Shown here: in pieces, positions 34,625 through 43,377 of the stretch
Numbering within the stretch: the first letter of the stretch is position 1
Layout of the letters: each line of letters opens with the position of its first letter
NCBI GenBank assembly: GCA_022447545.1
Contig: JAKVBI010000012.1
Location: 1-58,467 of the forward strand
Direction of reading: 5' to 3'
DNA from: Myxococcota bacterium
GTDB lineage: Bacteria > Myxococcota_A > UBA9160 > SMWR01
DNA length: 58,467 bases
The notes under the pieces: generated by a model
Databases searched by the model: none
Seen by the model: only the letters and a program-made list of their open reading frames with translations
What the model was told of the DNA's origin: nothing
Translations under genes and position numbers: made by a program

Positions 34625-36012
34625 GATTTCCTCACGAGGCGTGCGGCAAAGAAGCCATCGGTGTCGTGACGGTGGGGCAGTGTTCGTAGCAGTCCCCCAT
34701 CGTCCACCACCGGTTGCAGTTCATCGGGGAGCTCCGATCTGGGTGACAGGGCGAAATGTTGGCCCGGGCCCGTGGGGTCGTTCAAGAACGCCTGCACGAC
34801 GTCTTCGTTCTCCTCCGGGAGCAACGTGCAGGTACTGTAGACCAGGACTCCACCGCGCCTCAAGGCTCCCGCCGCAGCGCGCAGGATGGCCAACTGCTTC
34901 TCGGCCAAGTGCGCCGGGTCGTCTGGCCCGATCCGCCAACGAGCGTCGGGATTGCGCCGCAAGCTGCCCAGTCCCGAGCAGGGTGCGTCCACGAGGATGC
35001 GGTCGAGATCACCGTCCGGGAACAGGGTGGAAAGTGGCCGGGTGGCGTCGTATTCGCGGCACTCGATCCGTTCCAGGCCCAGGCGGCGTGCCCCACGGTG
35101 AACCAGACCGAGGCGTCTTCGATGGCGATCGAGGGCGGTCACCAGTCCCCCGTCGCCGAGGTGTTCGGCGATGGCGGTGGTTTTGCCCCCGGGTGCTGCA
35201 CAGGTGTCGACGATGCGGTCACCGGGTTGGGGCTCCAGCAAGGTCACCACCAGTTGTGAGGCTTCGTCCTGCACGCTGAACCGCCCGTCGATGAACGCGG
35301 GATCCACGGCGGGGTTCCCGCTTCGGCCCAGTACGATTCCATCACGGGAGAGGGAGGTCGGGTGCGCGTCGGGGAAGCGGACGCGCAATTCTTCCAGCAG
35401 TTCGTCGCGCGACGTACGGGTTTTGTTGACTCGAATCGTCAAGGGCGGAGGTTCGTTGCAGGCTCGTGCCAGGTCTGCGGCCTCTCGAGCGCCGAAGATC
35501 TCGAGCCACTGGGCCGCGATCCACGGAGGCAGTGAAAGGGCATGGGTCAGATGGTCGGCGGGGGCTTCTTCCAATTCGGGGAGCGCCAAGCTGTCCTTTT
35601 CGGCAGCCAGACGCCGAAGGACGGCATTGACGAGTCCTGTCGCCCGCTCGACACCTGCTGCGCGGATGCAGCGCACGGACTCGTCCACTGCAACTTCGTC
35701 GGGAGTTTTTGGGGACAACAGGATCTGGTAGGCGCCCATGCGCAGGGCCGTGGCCACCAGGGGTTCGAGTTTTTCGAGATCCCGAGTGAGCAGGCGACTC
35801 AACAGGAAATCGATCCTGCCGCGCCAACGGAGGGTTCCGTATACGAGATCTGTGGCAAATGCCCGGTCGGCAGGGCGCAGCGAACTTCGCGCCAGGGTGG
35901 CATTGAGGAGCAGATCCGCGAAGGCGCCTGCACGCTGGACCCGTTCCAGGACCCTCAGTGAGATCAGGCGGGTTCGCGTCGGGTCGCCACGCCTGGTGGT
36001 TCGGCTCACCAT
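34621..36012 (-). CDS. rsmB: 16S rRNA (cytosine967-C5)-methyltransferase
   Basis: A 463-residue RsmB/Sun protein. The N-terminal NusB-like domain (about 12-140; LERVQRAGAFADLLLNATL) is followed by an SAM-dependent methyltransferase with DTCAAPGGKTTAIAE, VDAPCSGLGSLRRNPD carrying the proton-handling cysteine, and STCTLLPEENE carrying the nucleophilic cysteine. Both m5C cysteines are intact. ATG 36012 gives the normal N-terminus and has AGGGG upstream; a GTG at 36072 in the same frame would add 20 arginine-rich residues. Coupled to rpe by a 4-nt overlap. Followed upstream on the same strand by fmt and def, the usual neighbours. Confidence 0.93.
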   Translation of the reverse strand: MVSRTTRRGDPTRTRLISLRVLERVQRAGAFADLLLNATLARSSLRPADRAFATDLVYGTLRWRGRIDFLLSRLLTRDLEKLEPLVATALRMGAYQILLSPKTPDEVAVDESVRCIRAAGVERATGLVNAVLRRLAAEKDSLALPELEEAPADHLTHALSLPPWIAAQWLEIFGAREAADLARACNEPPPLTIRVNKTRTSRDELLEELRVRFPDAHPTSLSRDGIVLGRSGNPAVDPAFIDGRFSVQDEASQLVVTLLEPQPGDRIVDTCAAPGGKTTAIAEHLGDGGLVTALDRHRRRLGLVHRGARRLGLERIECREYDATRPLSTLFPDGDLDRILVDAPCSGLGSLRRNPDARWRIGPDDPAHLAEKQLAILRAAAGALRRGGVLVYSTCTLLPEENEDVVQAFLNDPTGPGQHFALSPRSELPDELQPVVDDGGLLRTLPHRHDTDGFFAARLVRKS

Positions 36013-36268
36013 GGGGCGACCCCTGCGAGGGCGGGGTTGACCCTGTCCGCGTTGGGTGACCAAGCGGGGCACCTCGTTTCGATCCGGCGATGCGGTGGGG
36101 TGCAGTGGGGGGCTAACCGTGATGGGTGCACTGCATGGGTTCGGGCACCCCGTGGCGCGAAGGCGGCAGCGTCACCGCAAGCGATTCTAGCAGGTCGATT
36201 CGCTGCTTGGCTTTCCCGAATCCGTCTTGGACCCAGGCCGGTGGCGGCCTCGGTGGGTTGGGGCGGTT
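36013..36268. other. Gap between rsmB and fmt
   Basis: A 256-bp gap on the minus-strand operon. No gene is supported here; the frames present are shadows or arginine-rich. It probably carries the rsmB leader, and the operon may be split into fmt-def and rsmB-rpe units at this point. Confidence 0.4.
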
Positions 36269-37228
36269 TCAGCTGCCCAAGCGGGCTCCCTCGTCGATCG
36301 GGTGCCCCCTCAGGTAGGCCTCGATTTCCATGGCTCGCCCCCCTGCACGTTGGACACGCAGGGGCACCAGCCAGCCACTGCCTGTGGCGATCCCCAGAGC
36401 ATCCCCGGAGAGTTTGCGAATTGTCCCCGGTTCGTCGCGAGTGGGGGTGGGGTCGGGCACGGCACGTGCCGCCAGGATCGTCAGGCGGGTGCCGTCGTGG
36501 CTCGTCCTTGCGCCGGGGGATGGCGCCATGGCGCGAACCCTGCGAGCGAGGTCGATCGCGTCGTGGCAGAAATCGAGTTCGGCGTCCTGGCGCCCGATTT
36601 TGGGCGCGTAGGTGACCTTGGCCTCGTCCTGTTCGACGAAGACGGCTCGGTCGTCGGCTATCAGATCCAATCCTGCGTCGACGCACTCGGCGCACAGCGC
36701 GGCGAGCCTTGTACCAAGACTGGCCGAGTCGTCTTCGGGTTCGATGGTCAGGGTGCGCTGGAGCGCGACCGGGCCCGCGTCCATCTCCCGAACGACTCGC
36801 ATGATGGAGATCCCTGTCTCGCCGAGACCCTGGAGGATTGCGTGCTGAATGGGGGCTGCGCCTCGAAGGCCTGGCAACAGGCTGGCGTGTCCGTTGATGA
36901 GCAGACCGAGTTTTGGCATTTCCCGTATCTGCTTGGGAATGAATTGACCGTAGGCGACCACCACCCCGAGATCGGCTTCCAGAGCTCGAAGCGGATGGGC
37001 GCTTTCCATGTCGCCGATCCGGTCGGGACGCATCAGGGGCAGATTCTCACGTTGTGCCACTTGTGAGACGGGTGAGGCGGCCATGCGCCGTCCTCTGCCC
37101 TGGCGTCGATCCGGTTGGCTCACCACGCCCACCAGGTCGTGTCGCCCTGCGATCAGGGTTTCGAGGGTGGGAACTGCGAACTCGGGCGTGCCAAAAAACA
37201 CGACCCGCAGGCGTCGGCTCGATGCCAC
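36269..37228 (-). CDS. fmt: Methionyl-tRNA formyltransferase
   Basis: A 319-residue enzyme that formylates initiator Met-tRNA using 10-formyl-THF. It begins RVVFFGTPEFAVPTLETL and has the active-site loop NGHASLLPGLRGAAPIQ, the REMDAGPV block with the catalytic aspartate, and a C-terminal OB-like domain. Start is GTG 37228, 5 bases after the def stop, which gives the family N-terminus; no ATG is available in the right place. It is the second gene of a def-fmt pair, the classic order. One of three formyl-THF-using enzymes in this window. Confidence 0.94.
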   Translation of the reverse strand: MASSRRLRVVFFGTPEFAVPTLETLIAGRHDLVGVVSQPDRRQGRGRRMAASPVSQVAQRENLPLMRPDRIGDMESAHPLRALEADLGVVVAYGQFIPKQIREMPKLGLLINGHASLLPGLRGAAPIQHAILQGLGETGISIMRVVREMDAGPVALQRTLTIEPEDDSASLGTRLAALCAECVDAGLDLIADDRAVFVEQDEAKVTYAPKIGRQDAELDFCHDAIDLARRVRAMAPSPGARTSHDGTRLTILAARAVPDPTPTRDEPGTIRKLSGDALGIATGSGWLVPLRVQRAGGRAMEIEAYLRGHPIDEGARLGS

Positions 37229-37233
37229 TCCGC

Positions 37234-37788
37234 TCAGCCCCTCGGCGCAGAAGCGCCTTCTTCGAGCTCTCTGCGAAGCTGCTTCTTGCGACGCTTGACG
37301 TACAGGCTGCGTTTGAGGCGACTGATCCGATCGATGAACAGGACCCCATCGAGATGATCCATCTCGTGCTGGAAGCACACGGCTTTCAGTTCCTCGGCCA
37401 GGATCTCCACCGGGTTTCCCTCTAGATCCGTTCCCCGTATCCGGACCTTTTCGGATCGCTCCACGTCCGCCTCGAAGTCGGGTACCGAAAGGCACGCTTC
37501 GGTCCAGATGAGGGTTCCCTCGCGTTCGACGATTTCAGGATTCACCAGGGTCAACGGATTGCGCTCCACGGGTTCGCCATCCTCGTTGCTCTGCCAATCC
37601 GTGTCCACGACGATCAGGCGCACAGCTTCCCCTACCTGTGGTGCCGCGAGCCCGATGCCGGGCTCGTCGTACATCACTTCGCACATGTCCGCCGCCAGCG
37701 TGCGAATCTCGTCAGTGATCTCAGAAATTGGTTCGGAGACCCGCCTCAGCCGTTTGTCCGGGAACTGGAGGACTTCGCGCAACGCCAT
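37234..37788 (-). CDS. def: Peptide deformylase
   Basis: A 184-residue deformylase removing the formyl group from nascent proteins. Motif 1 GIGLAAPQVG, motif 2 EACLSVP and motif 3 HEMDHLDG are all present; the metal ligands are the Cys of motif 2 and the two His of motif 3, and the catalytic Glu of HEMDH is kept. Motif 2 has Ala where the consensus is Gly (EGCLS). The basic C-terminal tail (RLKRSLYVKRRKKQLRREL) is long but common. Upstream gene of the def-fmt pair. Confidence 0.95.
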   Translation of the reverse strand: MALREVLQFPDKRLRRVSEPISEITDEIRTLAADMCEVMYDEPGIGLAAPQVGEAVRLIVVDTDWQSNEDGEPVERNPLTLVNPEIVEREGTLIWTEACLSVPDFEADVERSEKVRIRGTDLEGNPVEILAEELKAVCFQHEMDHLDGVLFIDRISRLKRSLYVKRRKKQLRRELEEGASAPRG

Positions 37789-37829
37789 GGGTGAACCTGC
37801 TTACCGGATTCTGGGGCCCTCAACAAGCT

Positions 37830-40310
37830 TCAGAGCATGTTGATCGGGTGGACGTCTACACTTGCAGTGGTGCCATGGGCTAGGTCCCGGGTGGTCTGAT
37901 GGAGGGTCTCAGCTGCCTCGCGGAGGGCCCTCCCATCACTGCCCTTGACCACGAGTTGGTAGCGGTAGCGGCCGCGCAGCCGGGACAGTGCGGCTGGAAC
38001 CGGCCCCAGCAACTCCAGATCTCCCGCGTTTGCAAGGCCCGAGGGGTCCAGGCTCTCGGCGAGACGCTGGGCGCTTTCGGCGGCTTCGGACTCCTTTTCT
38101 GCCGAGACCACGACGTGGACGAGCTTGCCGAAAGGCGGGTAGCCCAGCACTTTTCGATGCTCGATCTCACGGGCGTAGAAACCCTCGTAATCGTGCTGTG
38201 CCACAGACGCCACCGCGTAGTGATCGGGAACGAAGGTCTGAATCACTGCGCGTCCAGGTTCCAGGTCCCGTCCTGCGCGTCCGGCCACCTGAGTGAGCAG
38301 TTGGAAGGTGCGCTCGGCGGCGCGGAAGTCCGGGAGATGGAGGCCGATGTCGGCCGCCACCACCCCCACCAGTCGGACACCCGGATAGTCGTGCCCCTTG
38401 GCCACCATTTGCGTGCCGATCAGGACGTCGATTTCGCGATCCCGAAGCTGTTGAAGCACCCGGCTGACGAAACCGCGACGGCGCGCGTTATCCCGGTCGA
38501 GACGCGCCGTCCGGATGTCGGGGAACTCGCTGTGGATTTCTTCTTCGAGTCTTTGGGTACCCAACCCCATTAGGGCTGTGTCCGGTGCGCCGCAGTTGGT
38601 GCAGTTCTCGGGCGGTTCGATCCGATAGTCGCAGTAGTGGCAACGCAGGGACTGCTCGACCGAGTGATAGACGAGTGCGATGTCGCAGTGAAGGCAGCGC
38701 TCGGCGTGTCCGCAATCGAAACACAGAATCTGCGTGGAGAAGCCGCGCCGATTGAGGAAGAGAATGGTCTGGCCACCCTCGGCCAGAGTCTCGCGCATGG
38801 CGCGCTTCAGAGGACGCGAGAGCACGAGTTTGTGGCCGCGGGGCATGGCGGCTTTTTCTCGCGCGAGATCTACGATCTCCACCGCGGGGAGCGGACGGTC
38901 TCCGACGCGATAGGCGAGGGGCAGACGGGTGATGTCGCCCTGCTCGGCTGCGTGGCGCGTCTCGAGGGAGGGAGTCGCCGAGCCCAGGATCAGCGGGCAC
39001 GAGGCCTGGCGGGCGCGGCGCGCGGCGAGGTCCCGGGCGTGATAGCGGAAGCCCTCTTCGTTCTTGTACGCGCCGTCGTGCTCCTCGTCGATCACGATCA
39101 CGCCGAGGTTCTCGAGGGGCGCGAAGAGCGCCGATCGGGCACCCACAGCGATGGGCTTGGCACCATCGCGCAGTTGATGCCACTGCTCGAGGCGCTCCCC
39201 GGGTCCGAGTCCACTGTGCAGCACTGCGACACGCTCGCCAAAGCGCGCCCGCACGCGCGACACGATCTGGTGGGTGAGTGTGATCTCAGGGACGAGGATC
39301 ATCGCCTGGCGACCCTTGTCCAGAGCCTCGGCCACGGCGCGGAGATAGACTTCGGTCTTTCCGCTGCCCGTGACACCGTGGAGGAGGAAGGTTTGGGAAC
39401 TCGAGTCGCGAATCTCCTTGGTCAATGGAGCGAGAACCGCGGCCTGCTCTCGGGTGAGTTCGGGCATCGGTTCGAGGGGCACGCGATCTCCCAACACATT
39501 TCGCGGAGCGGCCCGTCGACTCAGCGTCACCAACCCTCGTTGCTCGAGGGATCGCAGGATCGAAGCGGAGAACTCTTTCGATAATTCGGGAACCGGGACA
39601 TCGCCCACTTGGCTCAGTCTTTTGAGGAGTGCCGCCTGTTTCGGAGCGCGAGCCAGTGTGCTCGTTGCGACACGCTCTACGTCGATGCCATCGGCCAGCG
39701 AAGCGACCTTCACCGAGCGGATCCGCGCCCGGGGGCCTCTTTCGACACGGACCGGTTCGATCAGGCCGTCGCGCTGCAGATTTCGCAGATCCAAGGCGTC
39801 GATCCGGCCTCGCACCGAGGACGCGGTGGCGGGTTTATTGAGGAGGTCCGCAAGGACCGCGCGCAACTCGCCGCGAACCGCTCGGCGGCTGAGGGCATCC
39901 TGGCCCCGGGCCGTAATGGCGAATCCGGCAACCACCCGGGGTGCCGACCCCGTCGGCAGCGCCGTGGCCAGCGCGATTCCGATCGGGCAAAGTACATGCC
40001 TCGCTGCATCTTGGAGGATCGACAACATTGCCAGGGAGAGAACGGGCTCGGGGTCCAACACCGACTCGATCGCATGCAAACGGCCGCGGTAGTCGTCGCC
40101 GCGTCCTCGTTCCACGATGATTCCGGTCAGGTGTCGCTCGCGAAATCGAACGCGAACTCTGCAGCCGGGCTGTGCCCGCTCGGTCCATTCGGAAGGAAGC
40201 GCATAGTCGAATAATTCGTCGACCGGGACGGGCAGAGCGACTCGAACGGCGGCGGGGTCGCCCGAGTCGGTCTCATCGGTTCCAACCTGGGCGAAGAGGG
40301 GTTGCACCAT
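37830..40310 (-). CDS. priA: Primosomal replication restart helicase PriA
   Basis: An 826-residue PriA. The N-terminal 3'-DNA-binding domain (ALPVPVDELFDYALP) is followed by a superfamily 2 helicase with HGVTGSGKTEVYLR (Walker A), DEEHDGAYK (Walker B), the GSATPS motif III, the C-terminal helicase motifs LIGTQMVAKGHDYPGV and QVAGRAGR, and eight zinc cysteines in CFDCGHAERCLHC and CHYC...CTNC. It reloads the replisome at stalled forks. The start is ATG 40310; in-frame alternatives upstream are non-ATG and run into the divergent gene. Its start codon overlaps the start codon of the divergent methyltransferase-like gene. Confidence 0.94.
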   Translation of the reverse strand: MVQPLFAQVGTDETDSGDPAAVRVALPVPVDELFDYALPSEWTERAQPGCRVRVRFRERHLTGIIVERGRGDDYRGRLHAIESVLDPEPVLSLAMLSILQDAARHVLCPIGIALATALPTGSAPRVVAGFAITARGQDALSRRAVRGELRAVLADLLNKPATASSVRGRIDALDLRNLQRDGLIEPVRVERGPRARIRSVKVASLADGIDVERVATSTLARAPKQAALLKRLSQVGDVPVPELSKEFSASILRSLEQRGLVTLSRRAAPRNVLGDRVPLEPMPELTREQAAVLAPLTKEIRDSSSQTFLLHGVTGSGKTEVYLRAVAEALDKGRQAMILVPEITLTHQIVSRVRARFGERVAVLHSGLGPGERLEQWHQLRDGAKPIAVGARSALFAPLENLGVIVIDEEHDGAYKNEEGFRYHARDLAARRARQASCPLILGSATPSLETRHAAEQGDITRLPLAYRVGDRPLPAVEIVDLAREKAAMPRGHKLVLSRPLKRAMRETLAEGGQTILFLNRRGFSTQILCFDCGHAERCLHCDIALVYHSVEQSLRCHYCDYRIEPPENCTNCGAPDTALMGLGTQRLEEEIHSEFPDIRTARLDRDNARRRGFVSRVLQQLRDREIDVLIGTQMVAKGHDYPGVRLVGVVAADIGLHLPDFRAAERTFQLLTQVAGRAGRDLEPGRAVIQTFVPDHYAVASVAQHDYEGFYAREIEHRKVLGYPPFGKLVHVVVSAEKESEAAESAQRLAESLDPSGLANAGDLELLGPVPAALSRLRGRYRYQLVVKGSDGRALREAAETLHQTTRDLAHGTTASVDVHPINML

Positions 40311-41064
40311 GTCCGAAGTGTATGCGGGGAAGGGGGCTGCGTCGCGCTCCAAGGTGCGCAGGCGTGAACGGGTCGCCGTGCAGCGCGGGGCCCGCGGGCG
40401 AAAACTTCGAATCGACGGGACCTTCGCCTCCTACTACGTGCCGGGAGAGGTGACCACGGGCTCGGTTTGGGATGCCCTGGTGGCGCCGATTCTACTGTTG
40501 CCCCCGAACCGCCGGCGCTCGGTCCTGATTCTGGGGCTGGGCGGGGGGAGCGCGGCGCGTCTGGTGCGTGCGCTCGCGCCCCGAGCACGCATCGTGGGAG
40601 TGGAGAGAGATCCGGAGGTGGTAAAAGCCGCGCGGCGCTGGTTCGATCTCGACGATCTGCGGGTCCGTGTGGTCCTGGCCGATGCCCAGAGCTACCTGAG
40701 GCGGGCTCGCGGTCGCTTCGACCTGGTTCTCGAGGATGTCTTCGTGGGCCAGGGGAGGAACGTCCACAAGCCCGAGTGGTTTCCCTCTCCGGGGTTGGAC
40801 CTCGCGGCGCGTCGGGTGGCGCACGGAGGCCTGCTGGTCAGCAATGCCATCGACGAAGCGCCGGCCATGGCCCGGCATCTTGCTGACCTCTTCCCCGCGT
40901 CCCTGCAGATCGACGTCATGGGGTATGACAATCGCATTCTGGTCGGGGGGCCGCCGCTGCTGTCGGGCCGAGTCCTACGCTCGGCCGTCAACGCGAGTCC
41001 GGTGCTGGCAGACACCGTCTCGTCACTGCGTTTCCGCAAGTTACGAGGCTCCTCGTCCTCCTGA
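40309..41064 (+). CDS. Spermidine-synthase-like SAM-binding protein
   Basis: A 251-residue Rossmann-fold protein of the polyamine aminopropyltransferase-like group. It has an N-terminal beta region (GRKLRIDGTFASYYVPG), the nucleotide loop LILGLGGGSAARLV, the acidic end of strand 2 (VGVERDPEVVKAARRWF), and the DAQSYLRRARGRFDLVLEDVF block. The GGGDG motif of true spermidine synthases reads GGGSA, and the catalytic aspartate of the D-x-x-D-P motif is not obvious, so I would not call it SpeE; a methyltransferase-like relative is likelier. Start ATG 40309 has AGAGGGG 7 bases upstream. It diverges from priA with overlapping start codons and converges on mglA. Confidence 0.72.
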   Translation: MSEVYAGKGAASRSKVRRRERVAVQRGARGRKLRIDGTFASYYVPGEVTTGSVWDALVAPILLLPPNRRRSVLILGLGGGSAARLVRALAPRARIVGVERDPEVVKAARRWFDLDDLRVRVVLADAQSYLRRARGRFDLVLEDVFVGQGRNVHKPEWFPSPGLDLAARRVAHGGLLVSNAIDEAPAMARHLADLFPASLQIDVMGYDNRILVGGPPLLSGRVLRSAVNASPVLADTVSSLRFRKLRGSSSS

Positions 41065-41075
41065 AGGGGCTGGAA

Positions 41076-41666
41076 TCAGCGGCTGGCGTCTCGTAATTCC
41101 TGTAACACCAGGCGGGCCACGCTCTTCAGGGTCTCGAATACGCCCAGACCCGTTGCTGCGCTGGCCTCGAACTCCGGCACCCCATTCGGATTCATCAGTC
41201 GCTGCATTTCAGCCATGGGTGCCGCATTGGGCAGGTCGCGCTTGTTGTACTGGATCACGTAGGGGAGGCTCGAGAGATCGTGCCCCTGTTCCGCCAGGTT
41301 CAGGTGCAGATTGTCCAAGCTCTCCAAATTGGCCTCGAGCCTCTCCGCCTGGCTATCGGCAACGAAGACCACGCCGTCCACGCCCTTCAGAATGAGTTTG
41401 CGGCTGGCGTCGTAGAAGACCTGTCCCGGCACCGTATACAGGTGGAAACGTGTCTTGAACCCGCGGATTTCGCCCAGGGCGAGGGGCAGGAAGTCGAAGA
41501 ACAGCGTTCGTTCCGCTTCCGTCTCCAGGGAGATCATCTTGCCCTTCAATTCGGGATTGGTTCGGTTGTAGATGTGCTGCAGGTTCGTGGTCTTCCCACA
41601 CAGGCCGGGCCCGTAGTAGACGATCTTGCAGTTGATCTCGCGAGAGGAGTAGTTGATGAACGACAT
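41076..41666 (-). CDS. mglA: Ras-like GTPase MglA
   Basis: A 196-residue small GTPase. It starts [21 protein letters not shown] and carries the P-loop GLCGKTTN at 21-28, the switch 1 region with TLFFDFLP, the switch 2 TVPGQ at 78-82, and NKRD at 141-144 for guanine recognition. The MglA-type signature (Pro in [18 protein letters not shown]) is clear. In Myxococcus MglA sets the leading cell pole and drives gliding and type IV pili motility; related proteins control polarity in non-motile species. It lies 9 bp downstream of mglB, its GTPase-activating partner, on the same strand. Confidence 0.94.
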   Translation of the reverse strand: MSFINYSSREINCKIVYYGPGLCGKTTNLQHIYNRTNPELKGKMISLETEAERTLFFDFLPLALGEIRGFKTRFHLYTVPGQVFYDASRKLILKGVDGVVFVADSQAERLEANLESLDNLHLNLAEQGHDLSSLPYVIQYNKRDLPNAAPMAEMQRLMNPNGVPEFEASAATGLGVFETLKSVARLVLQELRDASR

Positions 41667-41675
41667 GAGGATCCG

Positions 41676-42167
41676 TCAGGTAGAGAAGAGATTGTCGATG
41701 TCTTCGTCGGTGATTTCCGAGAAGGGACTGTTTGTGGGGCTGGCCGGGGCACGCTCCGCCCTCTTTGCCATGTCCTCGAAGGCCTTTGCCAATGCCGCCG
41801 ACGCTTTCTTGACGCGCAGGCGCACCAGGCCGAGTGAACTGCGCTCGTCGAAGACGACGATCAGGATGAACGACGTGCCGACGAGGGTGATGTGCAGATT
41901 GTCACGGCGGCCCTGGTGGAAGTGAACCGGGAAGTCTTCTTCTCCCACGATCTGAGCGAGGCTGCCGGTGGCGGCCACACAGCTGGCTGCCAGGGAGGCG
42001 AGGCTCGTGGTGTCGACGCCGTGCATCTCGCCCGCTTCGACGATCAACTGGCCGTTGCGGTCGACGATGAAGATGCCCTTGGCGTTGGCGTCTCGCACCA
42101 GTCGCTCTACGATCGCCAGGATCTGGCGTTGGTCCTCGTCGTACATTACGAACGGGAGGTCGCGCAT
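41676..42167 (-). CDS. mglB: Roadblock/LC7 protein MglB
   Basis: A 163-residue roadblock/LC7 protein, the MglA-activating partner. Residues about 10-120 form the roadblock fold (ILAIVERLVRDANAKGIFIVDRNGQLI; TTSLASLAASCVAATGSLAQIV; HITLVGTSFILIVVFDE), followed by an acidic C-terminal tail (SEITDEDIDNLF). It acts as a homodimer GAP for MglA at the lagging pole. ATG 42167 is favoured over the in-frame ATG 42146 because GAGG precedes it by 9 bases. The MglB-MglA pair sits directly behind recR, as in several deltaproteobacteria. Confidence 0.92.
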   Translation of the reverse strand: MRDLPFVMYDEDQRQILAIVERLVRDANAKGIFIVDRNGQLIVEAGEMHGVDTTSLASLAASCVAATGSLAQIVGEEDFPVHFHQGRRDNLHITLVGTSFILIVVFDERSSLGLVRLRVKKASAALAKAFEDMAKRAERAPASPTNSPFSEITDEDIDNLFST

Positions 42168-42358
42168 CGACGGGTGCCTCGAGCCATGCTGGGGCGTGTT
42201 ACGCCCGATGAGATCGTCCGCTTCGCCAAACTACCGCGTCGACCTGCCCGGACCAAACCGAGTCCGGTTCCGGCGGCCTCGTTCGGAACCGCACGAGCGC
42301 AGGTCATCGGCCACCCGCTGTGGATCGGCAACGGGGCTGCGGGGCTTTAGGGACACTT
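42168..42358. other. Gap between recR and mglB with small hairpin
   Basis: A 191-bp intergenic segment. A GGGCG-TGTTA-CGCCC hairpin lies at 42192-42206, about 25 bp before the mglB start, with no T tract; it could be an operator or leader element. No gene is supported. Confidence 0.35.
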
Positions 42359-42958
42359 TCAGTCCATCCCGCGGCGGTTTTCCAGGGACAGCCCGATGGT
42401 GGCGTGATCTGCGTATTCCAGATCCCCTCCCAGCGGGAGCCCATAGGCGATCCGGGTCATCTGGACGTCCGTCCCACTCAAGCGGTCGGAAATGAAGCGC
42501 GCAGTGGCGTCCCCTTCGGCGGTGGGGTTGGTGGCCAGAATGACCTCCACCACGCCATCCCTTTGCACGCGCTGGACGAGTTGATCGATCCGGAGGTCTT
42601 CGGGCCCCACCCCGTCAATGGGGGAGAGCACACCTCCGAGAACGTGGTAGCGGCCTGCGAATCGCTGGCTCCGCTCGACAGCTGCGAGGTCGGCAGGCTC
42701 TTCCACGACGCAGACCAGCGTCGCGTCGCGTTGGCTGCTGGAGCAGATCGGGCAGGGGGAAGCGTCCGTGAGGTCGAAGCAGATCTCGCAGAGAATGATC
42801 TCTGTCTTCAGTCTGGAAATGGCCTCGGCCAATTCGTGCACCAGGGTATTTGGCGCACCGAGCAGGAAGAAGGCGAGTCGGGTGGCCGATTTTTCCCCGA
42901 TTCCGGGGAGGCGACGCAGAGCAGATACCAGCCGATCGATGGGCGGCGCGGATTTCAT
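42359..42958 (-). CDS. recR: Recombination protein RecR
   Basis: A 199-residue RecR, which loads RecA at ssDNA gaps with RecF and RecO. It begins with the HhH region (PIDRLVSALRRLPGIGEKSATRLAF), has the four-cysteine zinc motif CEICFDLTDASPCPICSS at about 57-74, and a Toprim domain (VCVVEEPADLAAVE; VILATNPTAEGDATARF) then the Walker-like tail. Length is normal. Same order as in many bacteria: dnaX-ybaB-recR on one strand. Confidence 0.96.
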   Translation of the reverse strand: MKSAPPIDRLVSALRRLPGIGEKSATRLAFFLLGAPNTLVHELAEAISRLKTEIILCEICFDLTDASPCPICSSSQRDATLVCVVEEPADLAAVERSQRFAGRYHVLGGVLSPIDGVGPEDLRIDQLVQRVQRDGVVEVILATNPTAEGDATARFISDRLSGTDVQMTRIAYGLPLGGDLEYADHATIGLSLENRRGMD

Positions 42959-43013
42959 GACGGCAGGCTAGCCCGATTCGAGCGCGGAGCTAGCACCTGG
43001 TGGGCCGACCGGT

Positions 43014-43352
43014 TCAGAGGGGTCCGGTGGGGGGCGTGAGGAAATTTGGGAGGCCCAGGTTTCCCGAGGCTTGCTTGAGTTCGTCCTGCATCATGCGCTG
43101 GGCATTGGTGAGGGCAGAATTGACCGCTGCGGCTGTGAGATCCTGAATCATCTGGGGGTCGCCCGATTCAAGCAGGGCGGGTTCGATGGCGATGGACACG
43201 ACTCGCATGCCCCCGGTCACTTGGGCAGTGACCATCCCGCCCCCGGCGGAGCCTTCGACGCTTTTCTGCTGCAACTCGCGCTGAACCTCGGCGAGGCGCT
43301 GCTGAACGGCCTGGGCCTTCTGAAAGAGTTCGGAGAGGTCGGGTTGGCTCAT
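43014..43352 (-). CDS. ybaB: YbaB/EbfC nucleoid-associated protein
   Basis: A 112-residue YbaB/EbfC protein: a long N-terminal helix (LSELFQKAQAVQQRLAEVQRELQ), the central glycine segment (GSAGGGMVTAQVTGG) and the C-terminal helix (QDLTAAAVNSALTNAQRMMQDELKQA). It binds DNA as a dimer with 'tweezer' helices. ATG 43352 is chosen because AGGAG lies 9 bases upstream; a longer frame from 43394 is in the dnaX tail. It lies 25 bp after dnaX and 55 bp before recR. Confidence 0.94.
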   Translation of the reverse strand: MSQPDLSELFQKAQAVQQRLAEVQRELQQKSVEGSAGGGMVTAQVTGGMRVVSIAIEPALLESGDPQMIQDLTAAAVNSALTNAQRMMQDELKQASGNLGLPNFLTPPTGPL

Positions 43353-43377
43353 GGTACCGGGCTCCTGTTTTCGCGGG

